DNA from: Bacteroidota bacterium
GTDB lineage: Bacteria; Bacteroidota; Bacteroidia; Bacteroidales; VadinHA17
Assembly: GCA_022561875.1 (NCBI GenBank)
Contig: JADFQJ010000006.1
Span: 1 to 64,000 of the forward strand
Length of the DNA: 64,000 nucleotides
Direction of reading: 5' to 3'
The notes below the pieces were generated by a model that searched no databases, had not been told where the DNA came from, and worked only from the letters and a program-made list of their open reading frames with translations. The first letter of the stretch is position 1. The number at the start of each line of letters is the position of its first letter. The position numbers and the translations under genes were made by a program. This document shows positions 8,293 through 18,645 of this stretch, piece after piece.

Positions 8293-8874
8293 ATGCTTAT
8301 GTTTAATATTGTAATATTCGGACCTCCCGGATCAGGGAAGGGAACACAATCTGTCAGATTGAAAAAAAAATACGGATTGGTTCATTTATCAACAGGAGAT
8401 ATCCTCAGGGATGCCCTGGCAAAGAAAACTGGTCTGGGTGTAAAAGCACAGGAATATATGGACAAAGGGGAACTTGTGCCTGATGAGGATGTTATTGGTA
8501 TGCTGATGAAAGTACTTGATGAAAATATGAATTCTAACGGTTTTATATTTGATGGATTCCCCAGGACCGGGAAGCAGGCTTTATTCCTTAAAGAGAACCT
8601 TGAGAAACGGGATACAATGATATATGCCCTACTGACGCTTGATGTAGAAAAAGAAGAATTGATAAAACGACTTATCGACCGGGGGAAAAAAACAGGACGT
8701 TCAGATGATAAACTGTCAGTAATCGAAAACAGGATAAAAGTTTACCATGATCAGACAGCTCCTGTAATCGAATTTTTTAGAAAAATGGATAAATACTATC
8801 CTGTAGATGGCATGGGTACTATCGATGAGATATTTGACCGGTTGTGTAGGGTTATTGAAGAGGTCATTAAGTAG
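8293..8874 (+). CDS. adk: Adenylate kinase (short form)
   Basis: Adenylate kinase interconverts ATP+AMP and 2 ADP. The 193-residue protein has the P-loop GPPGSGKGT at about residues 10-18, the AMP-binding segment STGDILRDAL, and FDGFPRT. The LID region is short (DRGKKTGRSDDK) and has no zinc Cys4 insert, so it is the short-LID form usual in Bacteroidota. The start could be the Met at 8293 or the second Met at 8299, which gives the more usual MFNIVIFG beginning. The gene lies between hpt and obg. Confidence 0.95.
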   Translation: MLMFNIVIFGPPGSGKGTQSVRLKKKYGLVHLSTGDILRDALAKKTGLGVKAQEYMDKGELVPDEDVIGMLMKVLDENMNSNGFIFDGFPRTGKQALFLKENLEKRDTMIYALLTLDVEKEELIKRLIDRGKKTGRSDDKLSVIENRIKVYHDQTAPVIEFFRKMDKYYPVDGMGTIDEIFDRLCRVIEEVIK

Positions 8875-8945
8875 TCATTAGGGAAAGATTTTGATCCATG
8901 GTAATGCTTTTTCCTGAAAGACAAAGTTTTAACCGGATTCTAAAG

Positions 8946-8984
8946 GTTGAAAAAGGATTTTGCGAGGAACGAAGTGACGAAGCA
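8946..8984. repeat. Dispersed repeat copy (adk-obg gap)
   Basis: The stretch starts GTTGAAAAAGGATTTTGCGA and continues GGAACGAAGTGACGAAGCAA. The reverse complement of 43528-43566 carries the same 20-base start and a very similar continuation (GGAGCGTTAGCGACGAAGC). The two copies are over 34 kb apart in opposite orientation, and no gene covers either. The GCGAGGAACGAAGTGACGAAGC core is a type of intergenic repeat met in many bacterial genomes. Confidence 0.65.
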
Positions 8985-9026
8985 AACTGTTAAATAATTA
9001 GGATGCCAAAATAAAAGAGGAAGAAT

Positions 9027-10016
9027 ATGGCCGAATCGAATTTTGTTGATTATGTAAAGATATTTTGCCGTTCCGGAAAAGGCGGTGCAGGATCGGTACA
9101 TCTTCATCGCGACAAACTTACACGGAAAGGCGGACCGGATGGTGGTAACGGGGGAAGAGGAGGCCATGTGATCGTGAAGGGGAACAGGCAATTCTGGACA
9201 CTGTTGCATCTTAAATACAAGAAACATGTTTTCGCTGTGAATGGAACAAATGGCTCAAAAGCATTAAAAACAGGGGCTGACGGAGATGATGTTTTTGTGG
9301 AAGTGCCCCTCGGCACCGTTGCAAAAAATGCTGAAACAGATGAAATCCTTTTTGAAATTACTGAAAATGATGATCAAAAAATCCTGATACGGGGAGGCAG
9401 AGGCGGATTAGGGAATGCAAATTTCAAATCATCTACAAATCGAACACCCAGATATGCCCAACCAGGAGAGAAAGGAGAGGAAAATTGGTTTATTTTCGAA
9501 TTGAAAATACTTGCAGATATCGGACTTGTCGGATTCCCCAATGCAGGTAAATCAACCCTTCTTTCAGTTGTATCTGCTGCGAAGCCCAGGATTGCCGACT
9601 ATCCATTTACAACCCTTGTTCCAAATCTCGGAATAGTTCAATACAGGGATAACAGATCATTTGTTATGGCAGATATTCCGGGGATCATTGAAGGGGCGCA
9701 TGAAGGCAAGGGTCTGGGAATAAGATTTTTAAGACATATTGAGAGAAATTCTGTGTTATTGTTTATGGTGCCGGCCGATAATCTGGAAATTCATAATGAA
9801 TATAAGATACTGCTTAATGAACTAAAACAATATAACCCTGAGTTATTGGATAAGAAACGGATTCTGGCAATATCTAAATCTGATCTTCTGGATGATGAAT
9901 TGAAGCAGGAACTCGAAAAAGATCTTCCGGATATTCCACATATTTTTATTTCTGCTGTTCAGAACCGGGGGATTAATAAATTGAAAGACCTGATCTGGAC
10001 AACTTTGAATGAATAA
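9027..10016 (+). CDS. obg: GTPase Obg/CgtA
   Basis: Obg is a ribosome-associated GTPase involved in 50S maturation and stress response. The 329-residue protein has the glycine-rich Obg fold at residues 1-158 ([28 protein letters not shown]). The G domain follows: G1 [11 protein letters not shown] near 169, G3 [14 protein letters not shown] near 216, G4 SKSD near 288 and G5 ISA. It lacks the C-terminal OCT domain found in some Firmicutes, as is normal here. Its end overlaps the PAP2 gene by eight bases, suggesting translational coupling. Confidence 0.97.
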   Translation: MAESNFVDYVKIFCRSGKGGAGSVHLHRDKLTRKGGPDGGNGGRGGHVIVKGNRQFWTLLHLKYKKHVFAVNGTNGSKALKTGADGDDVFVEVPLGTVAKNAETDEILFEITENDDQKILIRGGRGGLGNANFKSSTNRTPRYAQPGEKGEENWFIFELKILADIGLVGFPNAGKSTLLSVVSAAKPRIADYPFTTLVPNLGIVQYRDNRSFVMADIPGIIEGAHEGKGLGIRFLRHIERNSVLLFMVPADNLEIHNEYKILLNELKQYNPELLDKKRILAISKSDLLDDELKQELEKDLPDIPHIFISAVQNRGINKLKDLIWTTLNE

Positions 10017-10596
10017 TAAAACTATGTTTGAACTTCTTGAAAAATGGGACTTAAGCTTTTTCCTCTTTCTTAATGATCTCCATTCTCCCTTTTGGGATCA
10101 GGTAATGTGGTGGATCAGTGGTAAATATACGTGGATACCCCTGTATCTTTTTATGCTTGGCTGGATAATAATAAAAAAGAAGTGGAAAACCCTGGTTCTG
10201 CTTGTGGTCATTACCCTGCTGATCACATTGAGCGATCAGATCTCTGTACATTTTTTCAAGGAGGTGATAAAGAGACTCAGACCATGTCATAATCCTGATC
10301 TGGAAGGTTTGGTACATATTGTGAATGATAAATGTGGCGGCCAATACGGATTTATCTCTTCACACGCTTCTAACTCTTTCGCAATAGCAACTTTCACTTT
10401 ATTGCTTTTCAAAAACCACACCTATTCATATCTCATAGTTTTCTGGGCACTTCTTGTATCATACAGCCGGATATACCTGGGAGTGCATTACCCCGGTGAT
10501 GTGTTGGGAGGGATAACTCTGGGGTTGATACTTGGAAGGATTGTTTATGATTTTTATAAAAGAATAGAAACGTATTGGATAAAAAAAATTGTATAA
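10009..10596 (+). CDS. PAP2-family membrane phosphatase
   Basis: The 195-residue integral membrane protein has about five or six hydrophobic helices. The three PAP2 signatures appear in order: KEVIKRLRP (K-x6-RP), SSHASNSF (variant of PSGH with the catalytic His) and [16 protein letters not shown] (SR-x5-H-x3-D). Family members dephosphorylate undecaprenyl pyrophosphate or phosphatidylglycerophosphate/lipid A; which one cannot be told from this sequence. The [23 protein letters not shown] insert between the first two motifs is typical of Bacteroidota members. It overlaps obg by eight bases and is probably cotranscribed with it. Confidence 0.9.
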   Translation: MNNKTMFELLEKWDLSFFLFLNDLHSPFWDQVMWWISGKYTWIPLYLFMLGWIIIKKKWKTLVLLVVITLLITLSDQISVHFFKEVIKRLRPCHNPDLEGLVHIVNDKCGGQYGFISSHASNSFAIATFTLLLFKNHTYSYLIVFWALLVSYSRIYLGVHYPGDVLGGITLGLILGRIVYDFYKRIETYWIKKIV

Positions 10597-10713
10597 CCAT
10601 ACTTTTTCACACCCCAGCCTTAGCCTTTAAAACGAAAAAAATTACGTAAATAATTTAACTCATTATATATCAGTAGATAATTTTAAATTCCGGTATATTT
10701 AATTATCCTTTTA

Positions 10714-11694
10714 ATGCTTTGTATTGTAAATGAAAATAAAGATCCATTTTTCAATATTGCTTCGGAAGAGTATATTTTCAGGAATTTTAATGAGGATTGT
10801 TTTATGCTCTGGAGAAGCGAACCTTCTGTAATTGTTGGGAGACATCAAAACACACTCGCTGAGATAAATTGGGGTTTTATTAAAAGGCATAATATAAAAG
10901 TTGTCCGCCGGTTGTCTGGTGGAGGTGCAGTTTACCACGACCCCGGGAATCTGAACTTTACTTTTATTATGCGTGGACAGAAAGGGAAACCGGTAGATTT
11001 TAAAAAATTCACCGATCCTGTAATAAAAGCATTGGCCAGTCTTTCAGTTACCGCAAAATTTGAAGGGAAAAATGATCTGAGAGTAAATGGGTTGAAAATT
11101 TCAGGGAATGCAGAACATATTTTCAGGGATAAGATTTTGCATCACGGAACACTTCTTTTTGATTCAAACCTGGATAACCTGGAGAATGCCGTTAAAAAAG
11201 ATGAGGATCACTATTCCGATAAGGCTGTAAAATCGATCCGGAGCCAGGTAACCAATATTAGCTCATATCTTAAAGAGATTGCCTCGATATCAGAATTTAA
11301 GGAGTTGGTACAGTCGTTTATGTTTAATTATTTCCCAAACACTTCATTTTATCATTTTACAAATGAAGATATTAAAAAAATAAGCAAACTGGTGGAGGAA
11401 AAATATTTTAAATGGGAGTGGAACTATGGTTGCTCGCCCAGGTATATGATGAGGAAAATAATAACCGCCGGAAAGTATAGAATCACAGTAGAATTAATTG
11501 TTTCGAAAGGGATAATCGAAAAATTTTGTATGTGTGATTCAGGGCAATTTAGTGATGAACTTGAAAAGATTTCTGCCTCCTTAACCGGTTTGCAACATGA
11601 AGAAACATCTCTGGCAAAGAAATTGTCAGAGTTTCATAAATCATCCTTTTTTCAGAGTATAAGCATAATTGATTTTGTGCATGCGCTGTTTTAA
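10714..11694 (+). CDS. lplA: Lipoate-protein ligase A
   Basis: LplA activates lipoate with ATP and attaches it to a lysine of 2-oxoacid dehydrogenase or glycine-cleavage H proteins. The 326-residue protein has the signature VVRRLSGGGAVYHDPGNLNFTF at about residues 63-84. The lysine-bearing NDLRVNGLKISGNAEH segment follows near residues 119-134, then HHGTLLFDSNLD. The C-terminal accessory domain (from about 240) is present. It stands alone, with AT-rich gaps on both sides. Confidence 0.93.
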   Translation: MLCIVNENKDPFFNIASEEYIFRNFNEDCFMLWRSEPSVIVGRHQNTLAEINWGFIKRHNIKVVRRLSGGGAVYHDPGNLNFTFIMRGQKGKPVDFKKFTDPVIKALASLSVTAKFEGKNDLRVNGLKISGNAEHIFRDKILHHGTLLFDSNLDNLENAVKKDEDHYSDKAVKSIRSQVTNISSYLKEIASISEFKELVQSFMFNYFPNTSFYHFTNEDIKKISKLVEEKYFKWEWNYGCSPRYMMRKIITAGKYRITVELIVSKGIIEKFCMCDSGQFSDELEKISASLTGLQHEETSLAKKLSEFHKSSFFQSISIIDFVHALF

Positions 11695-12118
11695 TTTATA
11701 GCCAGCGGGAAGGATTCGGGACACTGACTGCAAACTCCGGCTATTAGTCTTTAATTATTGCATCTTTGTAACACATCTTATAATCAGTATTATACGCTTG
11801 AATGCAGTTTGTTAAAATACCTATTTAAATAGGTTGTTAATACAAATCTCAGAGATCTGTTTTTACATCATAATGGTATTTCATAAAAGTATAAAGATAA
11901 ATTTGACTAAAATGCTTATAAATACTGGTTATCCGGGATTTTTTCAACAATCTGAAAAGGCTCACCAATTATAGTCTAACAACCAGAATAATAGTGGAAT
12001 AGATTAGGTCGCCTGACATCTTATCAATCATTTGTCCGAAATATCTTTTCGCCTATTGTTAATAAATTGGTATATCTGCGGTGCTCCTTTTGTTTATATT
12101 TGCAGAAATAAAGAAAAA
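11695..12118. other. AT-rich intergenic stretch before parE
   Basis: I see no gene in these 424 bp. It holds one perfect 16-bp palindrome, ACCTATTTAAATAGGT at 11819-11834, and a -7-like TATATTTG at 12095-12102 just upstream of parE. The open frame upstream of the parE ATG adds an unconserved 29-residue extension, which I treat as untranslated. Confidence 0.6.
12095..12102 (+). promoter_or_regulatory. Candidate -7 element for parE
   Basis: TATATTTG fits TAnnTTTG and lies 16 bp before the parE ATG. A TTG at 12067-12069 is 25 bp upstream, further than the usual 19-21. The transcript would have a very short leader, which supports the ATG at 12119 over the longer frame. Confidence 0.4.
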
Positions 12119-13960
12119 ATGGAAGCCAAATATTCTGAAGATACAATAAAAACGCTGGATTGGAAGGAACATATCCGTCGCAGACCAGGTATGTATATAG
12201 GGAAATTAGGTGAAGGTTCGTCTCAGGATGATGGAATATATGTTCTTTTGAAAGAGGTATTTGACAACTCGGTGGATGAACATATGATGGGGTATGGGAG
12301 CTTGATCGATGTAACCATTAAGGAAAAATCTGTTAAAGTCCGTGATTTCGGTAGAGGTATCCCGTTAGGTAAACTGATTGACGTTGCCTCTAAAATGAAT
12401 ACCGGCGCTAAATATGATTCAAAAGTGTTTAAAAAATCGGTTGGTTTGAATGGCATAGGTATAAAGACAGTTAACGCTTTGTCGGATAAATTTGTAATTC
12501 AATCGATCAGGGATGGTAAACTCAAAGAAGCGGAATTTGCGAAAGGCGAACTGATAAGAGACGAAGATCTTAAATCCACTAAAGAAACTAACGGGGTGAT
12601 AGTGACATTCATTCCTGATAGTGGCATGTTTGGGAAGTTCCATTATACTTCAGAATATGTTGAGAATATGATGTGGAATTATGTTTACCTGAATACCGGA
12701 CTTACAATAAATTTCAACGGTGAAAAAATCCGTTCTAAAAATGGCCTGCTTGATTTGTTGAATAATAAAATGAGTTCTTCCGGTATTTATCCTGTTATTC
12801 ATTTGAAAAACAGCGATATAGAAATTGCATTTACTCATGGGAATCAATATGGTGAGGAATATTATGCTTTTGTTAACGGACAGCATACAACACAAGGGGG
12901 GACACACCTTTCGGCTTTCAAGGAGACATTTGTAAAAACTATCAGGGAATTTTACAAGAAAGATTTCGAACCGTCAGATATTCGTGCCAGTATAATTGCA
13001 GCATTCAGTGTAAAAATTGAAGAGCCGATTTTTGAATCGCAAACCAAAACCAAGCTGGGATCCAAAAACATGTCTCCTGATGGGACTACAGTCAGGAATT
13101 TTATTAATGACTTTATTAAAACTTATCTTGACAATTATCTTCATAAACATCCTGAGACAGCAGACCTTCTTTTGAAAAAGATACTCGAGTCGGAACAAGA
13201 AAGGAAAGCGATCTCAAATGTGAAGAAACTGGCACGCGAACGCGCTAAGAAAGCCAACCTGCACAATAAAAAGCTCAGAGATTGCAGGATCCATTATAAT
13301 TCAAAAGCTGACGGCAGGTTAAATACCACGATTTTTATTACCGAGGGAAACTCAGCAAGCGGTTCTATTACAAAATCGAGAAATGTTGAAATACAGGCTG
13401 TTTTTAGTCTGAAGGGGAAGCCACTCAATACGTATGGATTATCGAAAAAGATTGTGTATGAGAACGAGGAATTTAACTTGTTACAAGCAGCGCTTAATAT
13501 TGAGGATGGTCTTGAAAACCTTCGCTATAATAATATTGTAATTGCTACTGATGCTGATGTGGATGGCATGCACATCAGGTTGTTACTTATTACATTCTTC
13601 CTTCAATTTTTCCCCGACCTGGTGAAACACGGTCACCTGTACATTTTACAAACTCCGCTGTTCAGGGTAAGAAATAAAAAGGAAACAATTTATACATACA
13701 ATGAGAGTGAAAAGGAAAACGCAATAAAAAAACTTGACGGGAAGGTGGAGTTAACCAGGTTTAAAGGATTAGGAGAGATATCTCCGGATGAGTTTAAACA
13801 TTTTATCGGAAAAAATATGCAACTCGATCCTGTCCGGTTGAAGAAGGAAGATATTGTTCCCGAATTCCTTTCATTTTATATGGGAAAAAACACTCCCGAG
13901 AGGCAGGATTTTATTATCGAAAACTTGAGGGTGGAGAAGACCCTGGAAAAGAGCCTGTAG
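12119..13960 (+). CDS. parE: DNA topoisomerase IV subunit B
   Basis: ParE is the ATPase subunit of topoisomerase IV, which decatenates daughter chromosomes. It begins [20 protein letters not shown], then RRPGMYIG, the usual GHKL start. The ATPase domain has EVFDNSVDE, the DFGRGIPLG glycine motif and the [12 protein letters not shown] loop near residue 310. The TOPRIM domain has ITEGNSASG (catalytic Glu) and [12 protein letters not shown] (Asp triad). The chosen start gives 613 residues, the family length. parC follows after 49 bp. ParE rather than GyrB is inferred from the short length and the pairing with parC. Confidence 0.94.
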   Translation: MEAKYSEDTIKTLDWKEHIRRRPGMYIGKLGEGSSQDDGIYVLLKEVFDNSVDEHMMGYGSLIDVTIKEKSVKVRDFGRGIPLGKLIDVASKMNTGAKYDSKVFKKSVGLNGIGIKTVNALSDKFVIQSIRDGKLKEAEFAKGELIRDEDLKSTKETNGVIVTFIPDSGMFGKFHYTSEYVENMMWNYVYLNTGLTINFNGEKIRSKNGLLDLLNNKMSSSGIYPVIHLKNSDIEIAFTHGNQYGEEYYAFVNGQHTTQGGTHLSAFKETFVKTIREFYKKDFEPSDIRASIIAAFSVKIEEPIFESQTKTKLGSKNMSPDGTTVRNFINDFIKTYLDNYLHKHPETADLLLKKILESEQERKAISNVKKLARERAKKANLHNKKLRDCRIHYNSKADGRLNTTIFITEGNSASGSITKSRNVEIQAVFSLKGKPLNTYGLSKKIVYENEEFNLLQAALNIEDGLENLRYNNIVIATDADVDGMHIRLLLITFFLQFFPDLVKHGHLYILQTPLFRVRNKKETIYTYNESEKENAIKKLDGKVELTRFKGLGEISPDEFKHFIGKNMQLDPVRLKKEDIVPEFLSFYMGKNTPERQDFIIENLRVEKTLEKSL

Positions 13961-14009
13961 AGATATCCGGATAAAAAAAAGCCTGATCACATTTTTTTGA
14001 GGTGAATTT

Positions 14010-16649
14010 ATGAAAGAAAGTGATAAGAAGAATAGTGTGAGTGAAAAAAGCCGGTCAAACGGCGAACTGCCCGGCTGGATACAGACCAATGGAGACCTTC
14101 ATAAAATGGCAAACTTGTCAGGGATGTACCAGGACTGGTTTCTTGACTATGCCTCCTATGTAATACTCGAAAGAGCCGTGCCTTATATTTCTGACGGGTT
14201 AAAGCCTGTTCAGAGGCGAATACTGCATGCGATGAAAAGGATGGATGATGGCAGGTATAATAAAGTGGCAAATATAATTGGTCATACCATGCAGTTCCAT
14301 CCTCATGGAGACGCCTCTATCGGAGATGCTCTCGTTCAGCTGGGGCAGAAAGATCTTTTAATTGACACTCAGGGAAACTGGGGTAACCTCCTGACAGGTG
14401 ACAGCGCCGCCGCACCCAGATATATCGAAGCAAGGTTGTCTGAATTTGCATTGGATGTTGTTTTCAGTCCGAAAATAACAGAATGGAAGCCTTCATACGA
14501 CGGAAGAAACAAAGAGCCGTTAACACTGCCGGTGAAGTTTCCACTGCTTCTAACTCAGGGTGTTGAAGGTATTGCTGTTGGATTAGCTTCAAAAATTCTG
14601 CCACACAATTTCAATGAGCTGATAGATGCCGTCGTAAAGCACCTTCAGGGAAAATCGTTTGAAATATATCCTGATTTTCCAACAGGCGGATTGGCTGATT
14701 TTTCTAAATATAATGATGGCTTGAGGGGAGGAGTAGTCCGGTTGAGGAACAGGATCACCAAACGTGATAATAAAACCCTGGTTATTGCTGATCTGCCTTA
14801 CGGAAGAACCACTTCAGCGCTGATTGATTCTATTCTGAAAGCAAATGAAAAGGGTAAAATAAAAATCAAAAAGATAGATGATAATACATCTGATGAGGTA
14901 GAAATCATTATTTATTTAGCGGCTGGTACTTCGATAGATAAAACCATAGATGCCCTGTATGCTTTCACTGACTGTGAGATTTCAATTTCTCCAAATGCCT
15001 GTGTGATTAAGGATGACAAACCGGTTTTTATCGGGGTTAGCGAAATGCTGAAATTTTCTGCCGTTAATACTGTTAACCTGCTGACAAAAGAACTTGAAAT
15101 AAGAAAACAGGAACTTGAAGACGCCCGGCATCTCTCTTCACTTGAGAAGATATTTATTGAAAACAGGATATATATCGATATTGAGGATTGTGAAAGCTGG
15201 GAGTCTATTATCGAGACAATTGACAAAGGACTGGAACCTTTTAAAAAATATCTTGTCAGGGAAGTTACCAGGGACGATATTATTCATCTTACAGAGATCA
15301 GAATCAAAAGAATTTCAAAATATGATTCGAAAAAGGCAGATGAATATATTAAAGGGATTGAAGCAGAAATTGATGAAGTAAAAAACCATCTTGCTAACAT
15401 TGTTCCGTTTACCATCAATTATTTCAAACAGATAGAGAAAAAATATGGCAAGGGAAAAGAGAGAAAAACAGAGATCCGGAATTTTGATACAATTGTTGCT
15501 GCGAAAGTTGCAGCATCCAATGCCAAATTATATGTTAACCGTAAAGAAGGGTTTATTGGTACAGGGATAAAAAAGGATGAATTTGTTTGCGATTGCTCTG
15601 ATATTGACGATATCATTATTTTCCGCAGGGATGGAACATACATTGTAACAAAGGTTGAGGATAAACAATTCGTGGGGAAGGATATTATTCATATTGCAAT
15701 TTTTAAGAAGAATGATAAACGCAGGATTTTTAATGTGGTATACAGAGACGGAAGGACAGGGAAAACTATGATAAAACGATGTGCCATAACATCCGTTACC
15801 CGTGATAAGGAGTATCATATTACCAAAGGAACACCTAACTCGAAAATACTTTATTTCAGTTCAAACGCTAACGGAGAAGCAGAGGTTATTAAGACTTACC
15901 TTAAACCCAAGCCCCGTCTGAAAAAAACTGTTATTGAATTTGATTTTAGCGAACTGGCTATTAAAGGAAAGGGCTCAATCGGAAATATTCTTACAAAACA
16001 TCCGGTTAATAAGATTTCAATGAAAGAAGAAGGAGAATCTACCCTTGGTGGCCGTAAAATCTGGTATGATGAGGAAGTGAACCGTTTGAATGCTGAAGGT
16101 TATGGTAGATCTCTGGGAGAATTCAACAGTGATGATAAAATATTGATAATGACCAGGAGTGGAATGTTTCGCCTGGCTTCCTTTGATCTGAACAATCATT
16201 TTGAAGACGATGTTCTTGTACTCGAAAAATTCAAACCGGACAAAGTCTTTTCTGTTATTTACTGGGATGCCGGACAGGATCTTTACTATGTTAAAAGGTT
16301 TATTATTGACCCGGTTACCAGGGCGGTTAATTTCCTCAATGAGAATCATGAAACTAAGCTGATAAGTATTACCGAAGTTGAATACCCGCGGTTCGAAATT
16401 GTGTTTGGAGGGAAGAATAAAAGCAGGGACAACGAGATTATTGAAGTGGCTGAATTTATTGGTATAAAAAGCTACAAAGCTAAGGGGAAAAGAGTGACCA
16501 ATTATCATGTTGAAAACATCAATGAGATTGAGCCTGTTGTTAAAAAGGAAGGTGCCGTGGAACCCGATGAGCAAATTGATGAAGAAAATAAAACTATACC
16601 TGCCGGGAATAAGTATGATGATTCGGGACAAATGCGATTTGAAATGTAA
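14010..16649 (+). CDS. parC: DNA topoisomerase IV subunit A
   Basis: ParC cuts and rejoins DNA in topoisomerase IV. The 879-residue protein has the winged-helix region with LKPVQRRILHAM, IGHTMQFHPHGDASIGDALV and AAAPRYIEARLSEF, where the Tyr is the catalytic residue (about residue 134). A long tower/coiled-coil region follows, then a C-terminal beta-pinwheel-like domain from about residue 510. It has an acidic, charged tail. It is downstream of parE in the same direction and surely the same operon. The HPHGD-A-S-I-G-D segment has Ala where E. coli ParC has Ser80, which is normal in this phylum and no evidence of acquired drug resistance. Confidence 0.95.
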   Translation: MKESDKKNSVSEKSRSNGELPGWIQTNGDLHKMANLSGMYQDWFLDYASYVILERAVPYISDGLKPVQRRILHAMKRMDDGRYNKVANIIGHTMQFHPHGDASIGDALVQLGQKDLLIDTQGNWGNLLTGDSAAAPRYIEARLSEFALDVVFSPKITEWKPSYDGRNKEPLTLPVKFPLLLTQGVEGIAVGLASKILPHNFNELIDAVVKHLQGKSFEIYPDFPTGGLADFSKYNDGLRGGVVRLRNRITKRDNKTLVIADLPYGRTTSALIDSILKANEKGKIKIKKIDDNTSDEVEIIIYLAAGTSIDKTIDALYAFTDCEISISPNACVIKDDKPVFIGVSEMLKFSAVNTVNLLTKELEIRKQELEDARHLSSLEKIFIENRIYIDIEDCESWESIIETIDKGLEPFKKYLVREVTRDDIIHLTEIRIKRISKYDSKKADEYIKGIEAEIDEVKNHLANIVPFTINYFKQIEKKYGKGKERKTEIRNFDTIVAAKVAASNAKLYVNRKEGFIGTGIKKDEFVCDCSDIDDIIIFRRDGTYIVTKVEDKQFVGKDIIHIAIFKKNDKRRIFNVVYRDGRTGKTMIKRCAITSVTRDKEYHITKGTPNSKILYFSSNANGEAEVIKTYLKPKPRLKKTVIEFDFSELAIKGKGSIGNILTKHPVNKISMKEEGESTLGGRKIWYDEEVNRLNAEGYGRSLGEFNSDDKILIMTRSGMFRLASFDLNNHFEDDVLVLEKFKPDKVFSVIYWDAGQDLYYVKRFIIDPVTRAVNFLNENHETKLISITEVEYPRFEIVFGGKNKSRDNEIIEVAEFIGIKSYKAKGKRVTNYHVENINEIEPVVKKEGAVEPDEQIDEENKTIPAGNKYDDSGQMRFEM

Positions 16650-16660
16650 TTCTGTTTGAT

Positions 16661-17158
16661 TTGAGAGTTTTTTTGATAGGTTTTATGGGAAGTGGAAAAT
16701 CTACTGTTGGGAGCAAGCTCTCTTCAGAAACAGGACTGCCTTTTATCGATCTGGATAAATACATCCAAACGAAAGAGGGCAGGACAATTGATGATATCTT
16801 CAATGAAAAGGGGGAAGATTATTTTCGCGAAACAGAGCGCCGCTTGTTAAAGGAGATTATTAAGAAAGATAATATTATATTAAGTTGTGGCGGTGGCACA
16901 CCATGCTTTTTCAACAATATGTCGCTGATGAATGAAAATGGGATTACCATTTATCTGCGAATGCCGGTTGCAGCATTACACTCACGACTTCTCAATTCAA
17001 AATATGATCGCCCTCTCGTTAAGAAAATGTACGGACAGGAGCTTAGAAATTATATTTCAGTTACCCTGGAAGAAAGAGAAAAATACTACAGAATGGCACA
17101 CCATACTGTTGAAGCAATAAACCTTGAAATATCTTCAGTTGTTAAACTACTCCGTTAG
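16661..17158 (+). CDS. aroK: Shikimate kinase
   Basis: This phosphorylates shikimate with ATP in aromatic amino acid synthesis. The 165-residue protein has the P-loop GFMGSGKSTVG at about residues 7-17, DLDKYI with the shikimate-binding Asp, the FRETERRLL segment and the CGGGTP motif near residue 75. The start is a TTG at 16661, 11 bases after parC; the next Met (in GFMGSG) would remove the first strand and cut into the P-loop, so TTG is required. Its 3' end overlaps the convergent transporter fragment by 12 bp. Confidence 0.94.
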   Translation: MRVFLIGFMGSGKSTVGSKLSSETGLPFIDLDKYIQTKEGRTIDDIFNEKGEDYFRETERRLLKEIIKKDNIILSCGGGTPCFFNNMSLMNENGITIYLRMPVAALHSRLLNSKYDRPLVKKMYGQELRNYISVTLEEREKYYRMAHHTVEAINLEISSVVKLLR

Positions 17159-17431
17159 TTTTTCCCTTTTCTTGAATTCTTTGGTAGGATCAAGTTTCAA
17201 ATATTTTGAGAGCCATCTTGTTCCAATAATAAATGGGATTGTATCGAGCAGGGCAGAAACCATTTTAAACATATAGTTGGAGAGAATGAGAATTATTAAC
17301 CCGTGTACAACACTTTCTCCCATCTTAATCATTATTGCATCACTAGCCCAAAGGTAAGTAATAGTAATTACAGCGACTGAATCAACCATCTGGCTGGTAA
17401 GTGTCGATCCGTTATTTCTTAACCATAACAT
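17147..17431 (-). pseudogene. VUT/YhhQ-type queuosine precursor transporter, C-terminal fragment
   Basis: The 94-residue frame matches the C-terminal third of VUT (YhhQ) transporters, which normally have about 200-230 residues. The WLRNNGSTLTSQMVDSVAVITITY segment is a hallmark of the family, and two more hydrophobic segments and the KYLKLDP tail follow. The frame reads ...S-I-G-K-M-L-W-L-R-N-N upstream of the nominal ATG and then meets a TGA at 17444-17446. The N-terminal two thirds are absent. The break coincides with the break in the plus-strand gene at 17429-17443. A working transporter is very unlikely. Confidence 0.85.
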
Positions 17432-18364
17432 TTTACCAATGCTTCAGATAATGCATCCGATATTGCCAATGGAATTTTTAATCCGATTGTTAATAATAAT
17501 CCACTTGATGCAGTCGATATTCAATACCATACAAGTTACCCTCAAAGCGATCCTATGAATCTTGATAATCCGTCAGATCCCAGTGCCAGAACTTTATATT
17601 ATGGAATACCAGGTGTGTCTTATACAATTATTGATGGTAACATAACAAATCCATATGACTATACAAATTCTATCTTTAAAGAAGACAGTCTTAACCTGCG
17701 ATCACTTGTTGATCCTGATTTCAATATCACTCTTGAAACTGAAATTACAGGCAGTACCATAAATATCAATACTGATATTACAGCTATTAACTCAATTCCT
17801 GAAAAAGACGTTACAGTTCAGATTGCAGTAATTGAAAAGCTAATTACACTGGAAGGTAATGAAGTGGTGTATGAAAGTGTTCTTAAAAAATTGCTTCCTG
17901 ATGCCGGAGGTACTAACTTTTCACATGAATGGGCACCCGGAGAAACAGAGAGTATTAATATCTCGTGGAATATGGAGAATATTTATGACCAGGAACAGGT
18001 TAAAGTAGTTGTTTTTGTTCAGGATGAAACTACGAAAGAAATACTTCAGGCTTCAACCGATGATACATCTTCTGTTTCAACTGGAATATTTCCTCAGGAT
18101 TATGATAATATGGAATTATCCACTAAACTCTATCCTAATCCCAGTTCGGGAAAAACTTATTTATTATTTTCCAAATCATTGCAAGAAGATTATTCTCTTA
18201 AGATCTTCAGTAGTCTGGGTACCCTGATTGAAGACAAGATTTTGAGGAGTGGAGTGCAATACAGTATTCTTGATACGGAGAATTATAAAAACGGAATATA
18301 TTTCATCCGGATAATGAAAGGTAATAAAACAATTGGAATAAAACGACTTTCAGTGGTACATTAG
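17429..18364 (+). pseudogene. T9SS-sorted (Omp28-like) secreted protein, 5'-truncated
   Basis: The frame opens after a TAA at 17426-17428 and reads TNASDNASDIANGIFNPIV, clearly interior sequence with no signal peptide. The pattern DAVDIQYHTSYP...DPSARTLYYGIPGVSYTIIDG resembles Omp28-related thioredoxin-like proteins, whose Cys-bearing N-terminal half is missing here. The last 80 or so residues (TKLYPNPSSGKTYLLF ... YFIRIMKGNKTIGIKRLSV) form a type A T9SS sorting domain, which marks export through the type IX system to the surface. An ATG exists at 17555, but nothing suggests it is a real start. The break point is shared with the transporter fragment on the other strand. Confidence 0.8.
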
Positions 18365-18521
18365 ATAGGTACTAATTCATTTTTCTTCTTTGCGTTCTTT
18401 TACGCATCCTTGAAATACTTTGAGGTTATTTTTGATATCTTATCCTGCAATAGGTGAATTATTGCCGGCAGATTCTGTTTGTAATTTCTAATGAGATTTT
18501 TTTCTTCCTGTAATAAAAAGA

Positions 18522-18529
18522 TACTTTTG
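18522..18529 (+). promoter_or_regulatory. Candidate -7 element upstream of gpmI
   Basis: TACTTTTG fits TAnnTTTG; a T-run at 18497-18503 lies 18 bp upstream at the -33 position. The transcript would carry a leader of about 110 bases that contains CCCGG and CCGGG arms (about 18580-18630). Confidence 0.45.
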
Positions 18530-18645
18530 TACTTTGTTTGAAAACTGCTGACCGGATATGAGAAATGCTGTATAACGTCCCGGCACGCAGTCGGAGACAG
18601 GGAAGTTCTGTGAGTTTTCCGGGTTGAATTAATAAACTTGTATTT

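Noticed and set aside
14250-14350. Ala in place of Ser at the quinolone-resistance position of ParC
   Set aside because: The HPHGDAS pattern is the normal state in this phylum as far as I know, so it is no sign of selected resistance.
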